The notes beneath the pieces are model-generated. The model was not told the origin of the DNA. It worked only from the letters and a program-made list of their open reading frames with translations, and made no database searches. A DNA stretch of 56,181 bases from positions 1 through 56,181 of the forward strand of contig NZ_CABHOU010000097.1 in NCBI RefSeq assembly GCF_902168175.1, written 5' to 3'. The stretch's first letter is position 1; every line of letters begins with the position of its first letter. This DNA is from an uncultured Chitinophaga sp. (GTDB lineage Bacteria > Bacteroidota > Bacteroidia > Chitinophagales > Chitinophagaceae). The position numbers and the translations under genes are program-made. Positions 35,201 through 44,409 of this stretch are shown here, in pieces.

Positions 35201-38200
35201 TTAATGCGAGGCGGTTTTATACGTTTTAGTTTCTTTTGATTGTTTGTCGTCGGCTTTTAAGGGCAAATTAAGTATAAATATGTTTAGTCCGTCACTGTTG
35301 TCATTAAGGTACAATCGTCCCCGGTGCAGTACGGCCAACGATCTTGCTATTGAGAGTCCTATGCCCGAGCCGGTTTGCCGGCTGGTTTCCTTCATGCGGT
35401 AGAACGGTTCGAATATTTTGTCTTTCATCTCTGCGGGTATCAGATTTCCGTCGTTCTGCACTTCTATTGTAAAGGTAGCATCTTCCGCCAAAAGCGGCCG
35501 TAATATTACAGTAACGGTTTGGGCAGCGTACTTCACCCCATTGTTGAGCAGGTTGCTTAGTATTTTCCGTAAAGCCTCTTCGTCCGCTACTGCTGTAATG
35601 GGCATTTCAGGTAATACTAACTGGTATTGCAGTTTCTTTTTGTTGGCAGGGGGTATAAAGTTCTCATACTCCTCCTGCAACAGTTTATCGATCCGCACTT
35701 CCGAGAAGTTGAGGCTGAACCCGCGGGCCTCCGTTTGCCTGAAATCCAGGATTTGCGTGATAAGGGCGATGAGGCGGTTGGTATTACGTTCCAGCGTTAA
35801 TACATCGGGTTTAATGTCCGGTACTTCCTCCACTTTCTCCAGCAGGTTTTCTACCGGACCTTTGATGAGCGTAAGTGGCGTGCGTATTTCGTGGGTAACG
35901 TTGGTAAAAAACTCAATCTTGGCCTCGTATATTTCCCTCTCTTTTTTGTCCTGCGTGCGTTTATGATAAAAGCTGATCACGTAATAACAAATAGCCGCCA
36001 GCACTGCGAAATATAGCAGGTACGCCCATGTAGTGGCCCAAAACGGCGGCAGTATATGGATGGTGAGTTGTTTTTCGCCCCCGCCCCAATTACCGTTTGT
36101 AGATGCTTTTATCCGGAAGGTGTAGGTGCCGGGCGATAAATTGGTGAAATATACTTTACGGTTGGTTTTCAGGAAGGTCCAGTCTTTATCCAACCCATCC
36201 ATCATGTATTTGTAGGCCGTAATATCGGGCGCATTGTAACTAAGTGCGGCAAAGTCAATACTGAAGCTGGATGCGTCGTGCGCCAGCGTTATATCATCCG
36301 TGAGTACGATCGATTTTTTCAGTGTGTTGCTGTCTTTATTGATAGCCAGTTCATTATTATGTACCTGGAAGCCTGTTACATATACCGGTGGTTCAAAGGT
36401 GTTGGGGATGAATGCGTCGGGATCGAAGCTGATCATGCCTTTGATACTACCAAAGTACAAATGCCCGTTAGCATCGCGGTAACCGGAGTTGTAATTGAAC
36501 TGATCGTTAAGCAGTCCGTTTGCCTGGGTGTATACGGCCAGCACTTTGCCGCGGGTATCGAACAACACCAGTCCTTTCGAGGTACTCACCCACAGTCGGT
36601 GGTTTTTATCTTCCACTATTTTAAAGAGGAAGTTGCTCGGCAGCCCGTCTTTTACGGTATAGCGGGTAAAATGCTGCCTGTCTGCCCCCATTTTACAGAG
36701 GCCGCCGCCCTCGGTGGCAAACCAGATGTTGTGCGCGGCATCTTCGCAAACGGCGTTGGAGGTATTGGAGCTGATGCTCTGTATATCCTCCGGATCGTAG
36801 TGGAATTTGCGGGAGCGGCCAGTCACGGGGTCGTATGAGAATACACCGTCCTGGTGAGTGGTGCCCCAGATAACGCCGCTATGGTCTTCGATAAGGCTGG
36901 ATACCGTATAGTTTGCCGGCCCGTTCACTTTGTCGAAGCCTTTTGCCGCGGCGTCGTAACGCTCCAGCCCGGCACCGGTGCCCAGGTAAATAGTATTGTT
37001 CCTCGTTTTGAGCAGCGATACGATAAAGTTGTGCTTTAGGTCTTTAGGGCCTTTACCCGCGTAGTAGTGCCGCAGCAAACGACCCGTTTTACGGTCGATG
37101 ATGTCGAGTCCGTGTTCATGGGTACCTGCCCACACTTCGTTCCCATTTACCAGCACGCCATGTATATTGCTGTAGGTAATGCTGTTTGGTGTTTCTAACG
37201 GGGTAAAACGGCTAACTGAGCCGGTAACAGGGTTCAGCCGGTTGAGGCCTGCGTCCTCGGTGCCAATCCACAACTGTCCCTCGCTGTCGGCTTGTATTTC
37301 GCGTACGGCGCTGCCACTAATGGCGTTTTGGGAATAATCGGGATAATATTTGCGGAAAGGTGTGTAAGGGCGGGCGTAATAGTTTACGCCGCCGAAGTAA
37401 GTACCTACCCAAATGCCTCCTTCATTATCGCGCGAAATGGTGTATACCGCGTTATCAGTAAGCGAATAAGGGTCCAGGAATTTTTTATGCAGATTGATGG
37501 ATTGGCTTGTAGCGCTGTTTAATATATGTACGCCCGATTCGCTGGCTACCCAAAATTCGTTCTCACCGGTTTGCAGGATGTCATGTGCGTAAACGTTTGT
37601 ATGATCTGTATTATAGGTAAGCAGGTCTTTGTAGGTACGCGTTGCCACGTCAAATTCTTTCACACCTTCACACGAAGTGCATACCATGATACGCATACCG
37701 GCAGCCTTAATACGGTGAATGTAACAATTAACCATTCCTGGCGGGGAGTGGGAAAACATGTCGTAGGGAGTAAATACGCCGGTGGCGGTATCGAACTGGT
37801 GAACGTATCCATTATCTGCGGCTGTCCATACTGCACCGTCGCTGGTAATACATACGGCGGTGAGGATTTGACCCTGGGGGTGTCTGAATCGTTTTACGGT
37901 TTTAGAAACAGGATTGTAACGGCAGAGCGTGTTTTGTGCCACGAACCAGAGTTGTCCCCTGTTATCGGAGGTCAGGCTCCATACCTCGCGCAGCGTGTCC
38001 GACAGGTTAACCGGTTTTTCATTGATTGCATCAAAATAATACAGACCTTTTTGAGAACCGATCCATAGGGTACCTCTGGCGTCTTTATATAAGTTATAGA
38101 TCTGGTCCAGCCGCTGTTCTCCTCTTTCATCCAGGCGATACAGTTTAAAACGGTAACCGTCGAAGCGGTTCAGCCCCTCCTTGGTGCCAAACCACATAAA

Positions 38201-38347
38201 CCCTTGCTCGTCCTGCACGCTGCTGAACACCGTATTATTGGAAAGCCCGTTTTCTACCTGGTAATGGCGGAAATAATAGGGTTGAGCGTTCACTTTCGCA
38301 ACGCACAGTAAACAGCATAAAGCAACTTTCAGCCAAAAATGAAACAT
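35201..38347 (-). CDS. Propeller-type periplasmic sensor histidine kinase (HTCS sensor half)
   Basis: A 1048-residue sensor. Signal peptide residues 1-21 (WLKVALCCLLCVAKVNA), then ~660 residues of two-component-regulator propeller repeats (e.g. FMWFGTKEGLNRFDGYRFKLY, GTLWIGSQKGLYYFD, GQLWIGTEDAGLNRLN) forming two seven-bladed propellers, a Y_Y_Y domain (YKYMMDGLDKDWTF...LSPGTYTFRIKAS), one transmembrane helix (WAYLLYFAVLAAICYYVISFY), HisKA (VTHEIRTPL, His819) and HATPase (NLLNNGVKY; GSGIGLSIARSL). It ends after the ATPase domain, with receiver and AraC parts encoded by the next gene. I chose the ATG at 38347; a TTG at 38389 extends the frame by 14 residues. Ligand would be the breakdown product handled by the divergent SusCD locus. 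Confidence 0.95.
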   Translation of the reverse strand: MFHFWLKVALCCLLCVAKVNAQPYYFRHYQVENGLSNNTVFSSVQDEQGFMWFGTKEGLNRFDGYRFKLYRLDERGEQRLDQIYNLYKDARGTLWIGSQKGLYYFDAINEKPVNLSDTLREVWSLTSDNRGQLWFVAQNTLCRYNPVSKTVKRFRHPQGQILTAVCITSDGAVWTAADNGYVHQFDTATGVFTPYDMFSHSPPGMVNCYIHRIKAAGMRIMVCTSCEGVKEFDVATRTYKDLLTYNTDHTNVYAHDILQTGENEFWVASESGVHILNSATSQSINLHKKFLDPYSLTDNAVYTISRDNEGGIWVGTYFGGVNYYARPYTPFRKYYPDYSQNAISGSAVREIQADSEGQLWIGTEDAGLNRLNPVTGSVSRFTPLETPNSITYSNIHGVLVNGNEVWAGTHEHGLDIIDRKTGRLLRHYYAGKGPKDLKHNFIVSLLKTRNNTIYLGTGAGLERYDAAAKGFDKVNGPANYTVSSLIEDHSGVIWGTTHQDGVFSYDPVTGRSRKFHYDPEDIQSISSNTSNAVCEDAAHNIWFATEGGGLCKMGADRQHFTRYTVKDGLPSNFLFKIVEDKNHRLWVSTSKGLVLFDTRGKVLAVYTQANGLLNDQFNYNSGYRDANGHLYFGSIKGMISFDPDAFIPNTFEPPVYVTGFQVHNNELAINKDSNTLKKSIVLTDDITLAHDASSFSIDFAALSYNAPDITAYKYMMDGLDKDWTFLKTNRKVYFTNLSPGTYTFRIKASTNGNWGGGEKQLTIHILPPFWATTWAYLLYFAVLAAICYYVISFYHKRTQDKKEREIYEAKIEFFTNVTHEIRTPLTLIKGPVENLLEKVEEVPDIKPDVLTLERNTNRLIALITQILDFRQTEARGFSLNFSEVRIDKLLQEEYENFIPPANKKKLQYQLVLPEMPITAVADEEALRKILSNLLNNGVKYAAQTVTVILRPLLAEDATFTIEVQNDGNLIPAEMKDKIFEPFYRMKETSRQTGSGIGLSIARSLAVLHRGRLYLNDNSDGLNIFILNLPLKADDKQSKETKTYKTASH

Positions 38348-38448
38348 TTTGAAAAGAATATGAAACGTGGTGAATGGCCTGGTCTTCAAATATGTTTTTT
38401 CTTCACAGTACGATTTAAAAGTAGTATTTGTTTACTTAAAAATGTACA

Positions 38449-38462
38449 TGTAAACGTTTACA
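38449..38462. promoter_or_regulatory. TGTAAACGTTTACA palindrome in the SusC/sensor divergent promoter, candidate LacI operator (copy 2)
   Basis: An exact copy of the 14-bp palindrome core at 34390-34403, centred about 51 bp before the SusC start and 100 bp before the sensor start. A LacI-type regulator gene ends this locus (46871-47902), and TGTAAACGTTTACA has the size and central CG of LacI-family operators. Confidence 0.7.
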
Positions 38463-38506
38463 GAAACTAAATTCTGACATTTTATTAACCACAATAGTTC
38501 CCGTTT

Positions 38507-41500
38507 ATGAAAATTTTTACCAGGCGCACAATGGCGGCTGCCGGTTCGTTAGCGGCAAGCCCCAAGCGCAAGATTCCCCTTTTTATTACAGCCCTGCTAT
38601 TGTTATGTGCCTTATCAGCCTCTTCACAGGAGAAGATAACTGTGAAAGGGATCGTGAAAGATGGTGAGGGTGGTGTAATGCCAGGCGTTACGGTTTTGGA
38701 AAAGGGTACCAGGAATGCCACCAATACTGATGGTGACGGTGCGTTTACATTAAATGTAGCCGGCGAAAGTTCAGTACTCGTATTTACATCAATTGGTTCT
38801 ACTTCCCGCGAAGTGGCGGTGGGCACGCAACGTACGATAAGCGTATCGATGCTGCAACAAAACAGAGATATTAATGAAGTGGTGGTAATTGGTTATGGAC
38901 AAACTAAAAAAGGAAGTGTGACGGGTTCCGTGGCATCCATATCGTCGGACGATATTTCCAGCGTTAATGGTATTTCTACCGTGAGCGCCGCCCTGGCAGG
39001 TAAACTGCCTGGCGTTAGTTTCCGTATGCCTGATGGTCGCCCGGGTGCGAGTGCAAACATACAAATTCGTAACCTCGGCAACCCTTTGTACGTAATCGAT
39101 GGTATTCAGCAGGACGCGGGTCAGTTCAACAACCTTTCTGCTAACGATATCGAGAACATCACTGTACTGAAAGATGCATCGGCAGCTATTTATGGTTTGC
39201 GTGCGGCCAACGGCGTAGTGGTGGTTACAACTAAACGCGGTAAGCTAAATTCGCGCAATACCATCGGCGTAAACGCTTATTGGGGTTGGCAAAACTGGAC
39301 TACCTTCCCTAAAGTGCTGAATAACTCGTATGACTATATGAGGGCTAAAGCGGAGGCGGAACTGAATGAAAACGGCAGCACTTCCATTACAAAAGAGGAG
39401 CTGGAAAAATACAAGCAAGGCACTGAGTATGGTTATAAAAGCTTCGATTGGGCGGATTTCATTATCAAAGGAAATGCACCTGTTGGCTCTATCAACATCA
39501 ACGCACAAGGTGGCGGCGACAAAATAAACTATTACATGTCGTACAGCAAACTGACCCAGAACTCAGTATTGGGTCGCGAGTTCCGCTTCGATCGTAATAA
39601 TATCCAGTCGAATGTTACTGCCAGGATCGCGGAAGGTCTGAAAGCCAGTATCAATATTAATGGCCGTATCGAAACACGTCAGAACCCCGGTGTGCCCGAT
39701 GTAGACGACTACTGGCAGGCAAGGTTCGCGCTTTTGCGTAATACGCCTATGGAAAGACCTTACGCCAACGATGATCCCCGTTACCTCAACAACATCGGTC
39801 ACAACGAAACCAACTGGGCATTTCTGAACTATGAGAATTCCGGTAAGTTTAAAGAAGACTGGCGCGTGGTACAATCCGACTTCAATCTCGAATACCAGGT
39901 GAGAGGCGTTAAAGGGCTCTCCGTACGCGGCGCTTACTCCTACTACCTGGCAGATCGTTTGCTGAACAACCACGAGTTTACTTACAAAACATACACTTAT
40001 TATCCTGCGGAGGATACCATCCGGGAGAATGGCGGTAGCACCAACCCATGGCGCGAACGTATTCAGGCGAAGGTGATTAACGTAAATATGCAGGGACAGG
40101 TTACTTACGCCAACAGTTTTGGTAAACATAACATCAATGCTACACTCGTAGCAGAGAGGATTAAATGGCAGCGGCTTACAAACCGCGTACACTCTGTACC
40201 GACCACTAACTCACTGCCACTGATTTATTTCAGCAACATGGATACTTATGAGGATAATGATGAAAGGCAAACCAGGCTTGGTTATGTAGCTCGTCTGACT
40301 TATAACTATGCGGAAAAATACTTCATCGAACTGGCAGGCCGTCGCGATGCATCTTACCTGTTCCCACCGGATGACCGCGTAGGTTATTTCCCTTATGGTT
40401 CAGCAGGTTGGCGTATTTCCAGTGAGCCGTTCTTTAAAGATCTGATCGGTAATTTCCCGCTCAGCGATTTGAAATTCCGTGCCTCATACGGTATTACGGG
40501 CGATGATGGTTCCGCACTGTCGCTGGCCGAGTATTCTTACCTGGCAGGCTATAACTACAACTCCGGCGTAGGTGTATACGATGGTGCTGTAGTGGTAGGC
40601 TCCCAGGACAGGGGCGAACCTACTACGAATATCTCCTGGCTGAGAAGTAAGATGACCAATATTGGTGTGGATTATTCCTTCTTCAATGGGAAACTGTATG
40701 GTACTACCGAGTATTACCGCCGCAAACGTACGGGACTTAAAGCGGGAAAATACGATGTATTGGTGCCTTCAGAACTAGGCTACGGCTTACCTGCTGAAAA
40801 CCTGGAAAGCGATGCACAGCGTGGTATTGAAACCTCTCTGGCGTTTGAAACCAAGTTCGGCGACTTTAACTTCCGTTTAGGAGGTAACATTTCTTACTCC
40901 CGCTCAAGATTCATCGACAGGTATGACAAACGGTTTTTCAATTCCTGGGATGTATACCGCAGTTCCAATATCGACAGGTACACCAAAACCAACTGGGGCC
41001 GTCACGTAATCGGTCAGTTCCAGTCGCAGGAGCAGATTAATAACTACCCTGTAAATATTGATGGTCAGGGTAACATTACCCTGCTGCCAGGCGACCTCAT
41101 TTACGAGGATGTAAACAAAGACAATAAGATCGATGGTTACGATGAGCGCCCGATCGGTTTTGGCGTGGGTACACAACCGAACGTAAACTTTGGTTTCCAG
41201 TTGGGACTGGGTTATAAAGGCATCGACTTCCGGGCAGACTTTTCCGGTGCAACCGGTTATACCTGGTACCAGAACTGGGAAATGAAATGGCCTTTCCAGA
41301 ACAATGGTAACCTTAATAATATCTTCCTTGACAGGTGGCATCGTGAAGATATGTGGGACCCCAACAGCAAATGGATACCTGGAAAATATCCTGCGTTGCG
41401 TTACAACAGGGGCGGCCACTCCAACTATAATAACAGCAACGACTTCTGGGCACACAACGCACGTTACGTAAGGGCCAGGACCATCGAGCTGGGTTATACC

Positions 41501-41683
41501 ATTCCACAAAATATTTTAGACAGGATCAAAATGAACAAATGCAGGATCTATGTAAACGGTAACAACCTTTTCACGTTCAGTAACCTGAACGAGTTTAACG
41601 TAGACCCTGAGGTGACAGAAGAAAATGGTCTGCAGTTCCCGCAGAACAAGACAGTGAACGTGGGTGTCAACCTTGCTTTTTAA
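38507..41683 (+). CDS. SusC/RagA-family TonB-linked outer-membrane transporter (second locus)
   Basis: A 1058-residue receptor. A long basic N-terminus precedes the signal core (PLFITALLLLCALSASSQ). The carboxypeptidase-regulatory-like domain (VKGIVKDGEGGVMPGVTVLEKGTRNATNTDGDGAFTL), EVVVIGYGQTKKGSVTGSV TonB-box region and plug (IQIRNLGNPLYVIDGIQQDAG, VLKDASAAIYGLRAANGVVVVTTKRG) follow, then the barrel ending VNVGVNLAF, with the terminal Phe typical of outer-membrane proteins. It imports an oligosaccharide or related ligand with the SusD partner. It is divergent from the sensor kinase, and a LacI-like operator is in its promoter. Confidence 0.95.
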   Translation: MKIFTRRTMAAAGSLAASPKRKIPLFITALLLLCALSASSQEKITVKGIVKDGEGGVMPGVTVLEKGTRNATNTDGDGAFTLNVAGESSVLVFTSIGSTSREVAVGTQRTISVSMLQQNRDINEVVVIGYGQTKKGSVTGSVASISSDDISSVNGISTVSAALAGKLPGVSFRMPDGRPGASANIQIRNLGNPLYVIDGIQQDAGQFNNLSANDIENITVLKDASAAIYGLRAANGVVVVTTKRGKLNSRNTIGVNAYWGWQNWTTFPKVLNNSYDYMRAKAEAELNENGSTSITKEELEKYKQGTEYGYKSFDWADFIIKGNAPVGSININAQGGGDKINYYMSYSKLTQNSVLGREFRFDRNNIQSNVTARIAEGLKASININGRIETRQNPGVPDVDDYWQARFALLRNTPMERPYANDDPRYLNNIGHNETNWAFLNYENSGKFKEDWRVVQSDFNLEYQVRGVKGLSVRGAYSYYLADRLLNNHEFTYKTYTYYPAEDTIRENGGSTNPWRERIQAKVINVNMQGQVTYANSFGKHNINATLVAERIKWQRLTNRVHSVPTTNSLPLIYFSNMDTYEDNDERQTRLGYVARLTYNYAEKYFIELAGRRDASYLFPPDDRVGYFPYGSAGWRISSEPFFKDLIGNFPLSDLKFRASYGITGDDGSALSLAEYSYLAGYNYNSGVGVYDGAVVVGSQDRGEPTTNISWLRSKMTNIGVDYSFFNGKLYGTTEYYRRKRTGLKAGKYDVLVPSELGYGLPAENLESDAQRGIETSLAFETKFGDFNFRLGGNISYSRSRFIDRYDKRFFNSWDVYRSSNIDRYTKTNWGRHVIGQFQSQEQINNYPVNIDGQGNITLLPGDLIYEDVNKDNKIDGYDERPIGFGVGTQPNVNFGFQLGLGYKGIDFRADFSGATGYTWYQNWEMKWPFQNNGNLNNIFLDRWHREDMWDPNSKWIPGKYPALRYNRGGHSNYNNSNDFWAHNARYVRARTIELGYTIPQNILDRIKMNKCRIYVNGNNLFTFSNLNEFNVDPEVTEENGLQFPQNKTVNVGVNLAF

Positions 41684-41706
41684 TCTAACCTGTTTCAATT
41701 CCAATT

Positions 41707-43614
41707 ATGAAAAAGTTTCTTAGCATCATAGCAGTAGCAACCATGGTTAGCGCCACCGGTTGTATAAAAGATAAAGACTTCCTGAACCAGAAGCCACCGG
41801 CCATCCTGACGCCAGACGAGGCATTCAGAACACCAGCCGATGCGTTCTCTGTATTATCTAACCTCTACGTACGTCAACTCGATTTTTCCTCGCTGGACAA
41901 TGGTTGGGAGTCGTTCGTGGGTTTCGGCGAAAGTTTTCCTTCCAATGCCGGATCTGCATGGATCGTGCGTGATAGTGAATGGGGGTATGGAGACTGGGGC
42001 AACTGGGACTACGGTTACATTCGTGAAATGAACCTTTTCCTGAAGAGGTGCGAGGAATCTAAAACACTCGAAACGAAAGATAAAACACAGTTGCTGGCCG
42101 AGGGCCGTTTGCTTCGCGCCAACTTTTATTTCGAGCTCACTAAAAGAATGGGTGGTGTGCCGTTAATCCTGGAGCCATTGCGTTACGACTTCAGCGGCGA
42201 TCCTACCTACCTGCAATATCCAAGGTCGAAAGAGTCTGAGATGTACGATTTCGTGATCAGCGAAATGGAGGCCATTAAAGATCAGTTGCCGGTAAGGGCT
42301 ATTACAGCTAATCCCGTAACCGGCCGTGCCACGAAAGGAGCAGCTTTAGCCATACAGGCCCGCGCCGCTTTATACGCGGGTTCTATAGCAAAATACGGCG
42401 CTAAAGCACCAGAAGTAACGTTGCCGGGCGGCGAAATAGGCATTCCTGTCAACCTGGCCAATGGTTATTATACAAAGGCGCTGGCTGCTGCGGAGGCTAT
42501 TATCAATGGCCAGGCCGGAGAATATGGTTTGTATAAAAAGAACACGACCAATCTTTCAGAAAACTTTGCCAGCATGTTCCTCGACAAAAGCGGGAACCCC
42601 GAAGCTATCTGGGTGGAAGATTATAAGTTGAAGAGTGGCCGCGTACACGGTTATACTCTTTCTAACCAACCACGTTACGGTTCTGAAGAGGAAGAAGGTG
42701 GTCGCATTAATCCTTCGCTTAACCTGGTAGAAGCATTCGAAATGCTTGATAACAGTTTTGCTCCGCTGGCAGTAAAAGATGGAGGTGGCAATCCCATTCT
42801 TTATACAAATCCGCTGCAACTGTTTGAAGGAAGGGACGCGAGGTTGCATGGCACCATCATTACACCAGGCAGCACATTCAAAGGTCGCCCGGTTGATATT
42901 TGGGCAGGCTACAGGCTGGCAAACGGTACTATCGTTACCAGCGATCAGCGCGGTGGTATTAAGGATTTGCCAGGCCGCGAAAAAGTGCCGGTAGTAGGTC
43001 TTGATGGTCCTATTGATGGGCTGGAGTTCGTTGCCCAATCAGGCTTCTATATTCGTAAATATTTAGATCCGGCTGCCGGTGCAGGTTCCCGTGGTACACA
43101 AAGCGAGGTGGCGTTTATGCGTTATCGCTTCGCTGAAGTATTGCTGAACGCGGCAGAAGCTGCATTTGAACTGGGTCAGCCAGATGTTGCTGCAGGGTAC
43201 CTGAACCAGGTACGTGCAAGGGCGGGGCTTACCACAGCACTTGTTGGTGCCAACGTCACTTTTGATCGTATTGTACACGAGCGTCGCATAGAACTTGCTT
43301 TCGAAGGACATACGCTGTTCGATATGAAACGTTGGAGACTGGCGCATACAAAATGGGATGGTACGCCGCTTAGCGAGGCCGAACTGATCTCGAACCTGGG
43401 CAGTGCTACACGCAGAAATACACAGCCATGGGCACTATGGCCTTACAAGGTTTATAATCCGGGTAGTCCTGATGATGGAAAATGGTACTTCCAGCGCAAA
43501 CTGTTAAGTTGGGTAACCGGCGCCCGCAGGTTCCGCATGGGCAACTACTATTCCAATATCGGTACTGGTATTCTCGCCAACAACCCGAAGATCGTAAGAC
43601 AACCTAACCAGTAA
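41707..43614 (+). CDS. SusD/RagB-family surface binding lipoprotein (second locus)
   Basis: A 635-residue SusD homologue, longer than the first one. Signal peptide MKKFLSIIAVATMVSATGC (lipobox SATGC), then IKDKDFLNQKPPAILTPDEAFRTPADAFSVLSNLY, the TPR-type helices (LAEGRLLRANFYFELTKRMGGVPLI; EVLLNAAEAAFELGQPDVAAGYLNQVRARAGL) and the C-terminal IVHERRIELAFEGHTLFDMKRWR motif of the family. It starts 23 bp after SusC. The long middle portion around residues 250-450 may hold extra ligand-binding loops. Confidence 0.95.
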   Translation: MKKFLSIIAVATMVSATGCIKDKDFLNQKPPAILTPDEAFRTPADAFSVLSNLYVRQLDFSSLDNGWESFVGFGESFPSNAGSAWIVRDSEWGYGDWGNWDYGYIREMNLFLKRCEESKTLETKDKTQLLAEGRLLRANFYFELTKRMGGVPLILEPLRYDFSGDPTYLQYPRSKESEMYDFVISEMEAIKDQLPVRAITANPVTGRATKGAALAIQARAALYAGSIAKYGAKAPEVTLPGGEIGIPVNLANGYYTKALAAAEAIINGQAGEYGLYKKNTTNLSENFASMFLDKSGNPEAIWVEDYKLKSGRVHGYTLSNQPRYGSEEEEGGRINPSLNLVEAFEMLDNSFAPLAVKDGGGNPILYTNPLQLFEGRDARLHGTIITPGSTFKGRPVDIWAGYRLANGTIVTSDQRGGIKDLPGREKVPVVGLDGPIDGLEFVAQSGFYIRKYLDPAAGAGSRGTQSEVAFMRYRFAEVLLNAAEAAFELGQPDVAAGYLNQVRARAGLTTALVGANVTFDRIVHERRIELAFEGHTLFDMKRWRLAHTKWDGTPLSEAELISNLGSATRRNTQPWALWPYKVYNPGSPDDGKWYFQRKLLSWVTGARRFRMGNYYSNIGTGILANNPKIVRQPNQ

Positions 43615-43639
43615 GCCTCATCAACTTAAAACATTTGTT

Positions 43640-44344
43640 ATGAAAATCAGATTTCAATATATAATAGCACTGGCCATTGGTACTTTACTTTTTGCGTGCA
43701 AGAAAGATAACTACGATCCGCCAGGCTCACGCGTGTCGGGTAAAGTGTTGTACAAAGGCGAACCCATAGGGCTCAAGTTTAACGATGTTACTTTTGAACT
43801 GTTTCAATATGGCTTCGGCAAAGTAGGTGCCCTGGGGCAGGTATTTGACCAGGAAGGCAATTTCAACCTATTGTTGTTCAATGGGGATTATAAATTAGTG
43901 ATACCTAATGGTCAGGGCCCTTGGCTGCCTAAAGGTACTGGTGGCAAACCCGATAGCCTTGATCTTCGCGTAAATGGTGCGGGGGAGCTTAATCTGGAAG
44001 TGACGCCTTATTACATGATCCGCACACCACAACTGGCAGCAGCCAACGGAAAGATAAATGCGACTTTTAAGGTTGAACAGGTAGTAACCGGTGTAGATGC
44101 CAGGGCTATCGAAAACGTAGCCCTGTATGTAAATAAAACCTCTTACGTAGGCCAGGGCGGCGACTTTAATGATGGCGAAACCGTATTGGCAGGCGGCGCT
44201 ATTGTTGATTTGAACAATATCGCATTAAGTGTAAATGTTCCAACTTACCCAACTACGCAGAATTATGTATATGCCCGCGTAGGATTAAAAATAGCGGGTT
44301 TGGAAGACAGGATCTATTCACCGGTGGTAAAAATCAACCTGTAA
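43640..44344 (+). CDS. DUF3823-like surface lipoprotein
   Basis: A 234-residue lipoprotein: MKIRFQYIIALAIGTLLFAC with lipid-modified Cys at residue 20. The mature part has two beta domains: the first (SRVSGKVLYKGEPIGLKFNDVTFELFQYGFG...EGNFNLLLFNGDYKLVIPNGQGPWLP) looks like a carboxypeptidase-regulatory-type fold, the second (YYMIRTPQLAAANGKINATFKVEQV) is immunoglobulin-like. This matches my memory of DUF3823, found as the third gene of many SusCD loci, in the place where SusE-like binders occur. It is probably a surface glycan-binding accessory. Confidence 0.75.
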   Translation: MKIRFQYIIALAIGTLLFACKKDNYDPPGSRVSGKVLYKGEPIGLKFNDVTFELFQYGFGKVGALGQVFDQEGNFNLLLFNGDYKLVIPNGQGPWLPKGTGGKPDSLDLRVNGAGELNLEVTPYYMIRTPQLAAANGKINATFKVEQVVTGVDARAIENVALYVNKTSYVGQGGDFNDGETVLAGGAIVDLNNIALSVNVPTYPTTQNYVYARVGLKIAGLEDRIYSPVVKINL

Positions 44345-44409
44345 ATACACGGCTGTTGTTATACATTGGATAAGGAAAGTATTTTTTAAACATAGCATAG
44401 AAACGAAGA

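Noticed and set aside
35190..35203. Frameshift splitting a fused hybrid two-component protein
   Set aside because: The regulator has its own ATG with a complete receiver from residue 1, and the kinase ends with a normal tail after the ATPase domain, so separate genes are the simpler reading; comparison with relatives could still overturn it.
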